Shown piece after piece: positions 15,528 through 16,079 of a stretch of 16,079 bases of DNA. The stretch is from positions 1 to 16,079 of the forward strand of contig PAMD01000013.1 of NCBI GenBank assembly GCA_002707145.1, given 5' to 3'. The notes under the pieces are model-generated. The model was not told the origin of the DNA and ran no database searches. It was given only the letters and a program-made list of their open reading frames with translations. Positions within the stretch are counted from its first letter, which is position 1; each line of letters begins with the position of its first letter. The position numbers and the translations under genes are program-made. The DNA is from Flavobacteriales bacterium (GTDB taxonomy: Bacteria > Bacteroidota > Bacteroidia > Flavobacteriales > UBA7430).

Positions 15528-16079
15528 ATGAAAGATAAGGTTTCGAGGAGAGAATATTATTTCTTGCAACAGGATTATACTACGGCTAGATTTATAGTGC
15601 CATATATTGAGAAGTATAAGAAGGTAGACTCTTCGATTAGAGTGTTGGAAATCGCTTGCGGAGAGGCAGGGAATTTGAAGTTTTTTGTTGATTTAGGTTG
15701 CGAAGTAGTTGGGGTTGATTACAATGATGATAAAATAGAAAAAGGGAAGATTTATCTTAAGAAGCATACTAAAGATGTTTTGAAACTAAAATTGATTTCT
15801 AGTAATATTTATGATGTCAATCCAGCAAATATTGGTTTGTTTGATGTAATTATACTCAGAGATGCTATTGAACATATTCCCAATCAAGCAAATTTTATCA
15901 AATTCTTACATCAGTTTATTAAAAAAGACGGAGTAGTATTTTTTGGTTTTCCTCCTTGGTATATGCCTTTTGGTGGACATCAGCAAGGATGCAAATCTTT
16001 TTTGAAAAAGGTACCTTACTTCCATTTATTGCCGAAACCATTATATAAAGCTGTGTTACAATTATTCGGTGAATCGCCG
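15528..16079 (+). CDS. Class I SAM-dependent methyltransferase (3' end cut by window edge)
   Basis: An open frame from ATG 15528 reaches the window end with no stop, giving 184 residues. It has motif I VLEIACGEAGNL at 39-50 (SAM-binding glycine loop) and the acidic VGVDYND at 61-67. FDVIILRDAIEHIP at 105-118 is the motif IV/post-motif region of Methyltransf_11-type enzymes. After it comes FGFPPWYMPFGGHQQ at 139-153 and a KKVPYFHLLPKPLYK stretch at 160-174, features I associate with glycan-locus methyltransferases in Bacteroidota. Substrate is unknown; O-methylation of a sugar fits the context but is inferred. It diverges from yfhO with 52 bp between starts. The purine-rich run AAATATAAATATAATA just before the ATG is the only visible start signal. 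Confidence 0.8.
   Translation, partial: MKDKVSRREYYFLQQDYTTARFIVPYIEKYKKVDSSIRVLEIACGEAGNLKFFVDLGCEVVGVDYNDDKIEKGKIYLKKHTKDVLKLKLISSNIYDVNPANIGLFDVIILRDAIEHIPNQANFIKFLHQFIKKDGVVFFGFPPWYMPFGGHQQGCKSFLKKVPYFHLLPKPLYKAVLQLFGESP

Noticed and set aside
1..16079. CRISPR arrays, tRNA or rRNA genes, insertion sequences or phage genes
   Set aside because: No regularly spaced repeats, no cloverleaf-like or rRNA stretch and no transposase or integrase motifs were seen on either strand.

Overview
The window is a surface-glycan locus from an AT-rich member of the Bacteroidota, most likely the Cytophagales or relatives. This rests on the large YfhO-type membrane protein, weak Shine-Dalgarno signals, TAnnTTTG-like -7 elements, and the style of the flippase and the KpsC/KpsS-like transferase. 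I could not run any search, so the genus is open.

Layout. Positions 1-1927 (+) hold the 3' end of a membrane-anchored GT2 glycosyltransferase and a Wzx-type flippase. Positions 2042-10538 (+) hold nine tightly packed genes. Several overlap or lie within a few bases of each other, so they almost certainly form one operon. They encode a full nonulosonic acid pathway of the legionaminic type: LegB (4,6-dehydratase), LegC (aminotransferase), LegH/NeuD-like (N-acetyltransferase), LegI (NeuB-like synthase), LegG (NeuC-like hydrolysing 2-epimerase), PtmE (CBS plus nucleotidyltransferase), LegF/PtmB (CMP-sugar synthetase), a Gfo/Idh/MocA oxidoreductase and a PtmA-like SDR. After a 91-bp gap with two small inverted repeats comes a 500-residue KpsC/KpsS-like protein (10630-12132 +), the best candidate for the CMP-nonulosonate transferase.

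The other strand (12134-15475) carries a YfhO-family polytopic membrane protein and then a sulfotransferase gene broken by a +1 frameshift. The 45-residue N-terminal piece holds the PAPS-binding motif and sits in a different frame from the remaining ~250 residues. Diverging from yfhO at the right edge is a class I SAM methyltransferase that runs out of the window.

How it fits together. PtmE would make an activated GlcNAc, by analogy with Campylobacter GDP-GlcNAc. LegB, LegC and LegH turn it into a GDP-2,4-diacetamido-2,4,6-trideoxyhexose. LegG releases and epimerises the sugar, LegI condenses it with PEP, and LegF activates the product with CMP. The KpsC/S-like protein could then add it to a glycan that the flippase exports. 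The two oxidoreductases, the sulfotransferase and the methyltransferase suggest further tailoring. The GT2 and YfhO pair resembles the CsbB/YfhO logic of lipid-phosphate-sugar glycosylation in Firmicutes. The pathway is recognisable; the less described parts are the two oxidoreductases, the cysteine-motif transferase and the frameshifted sulfotransferase.
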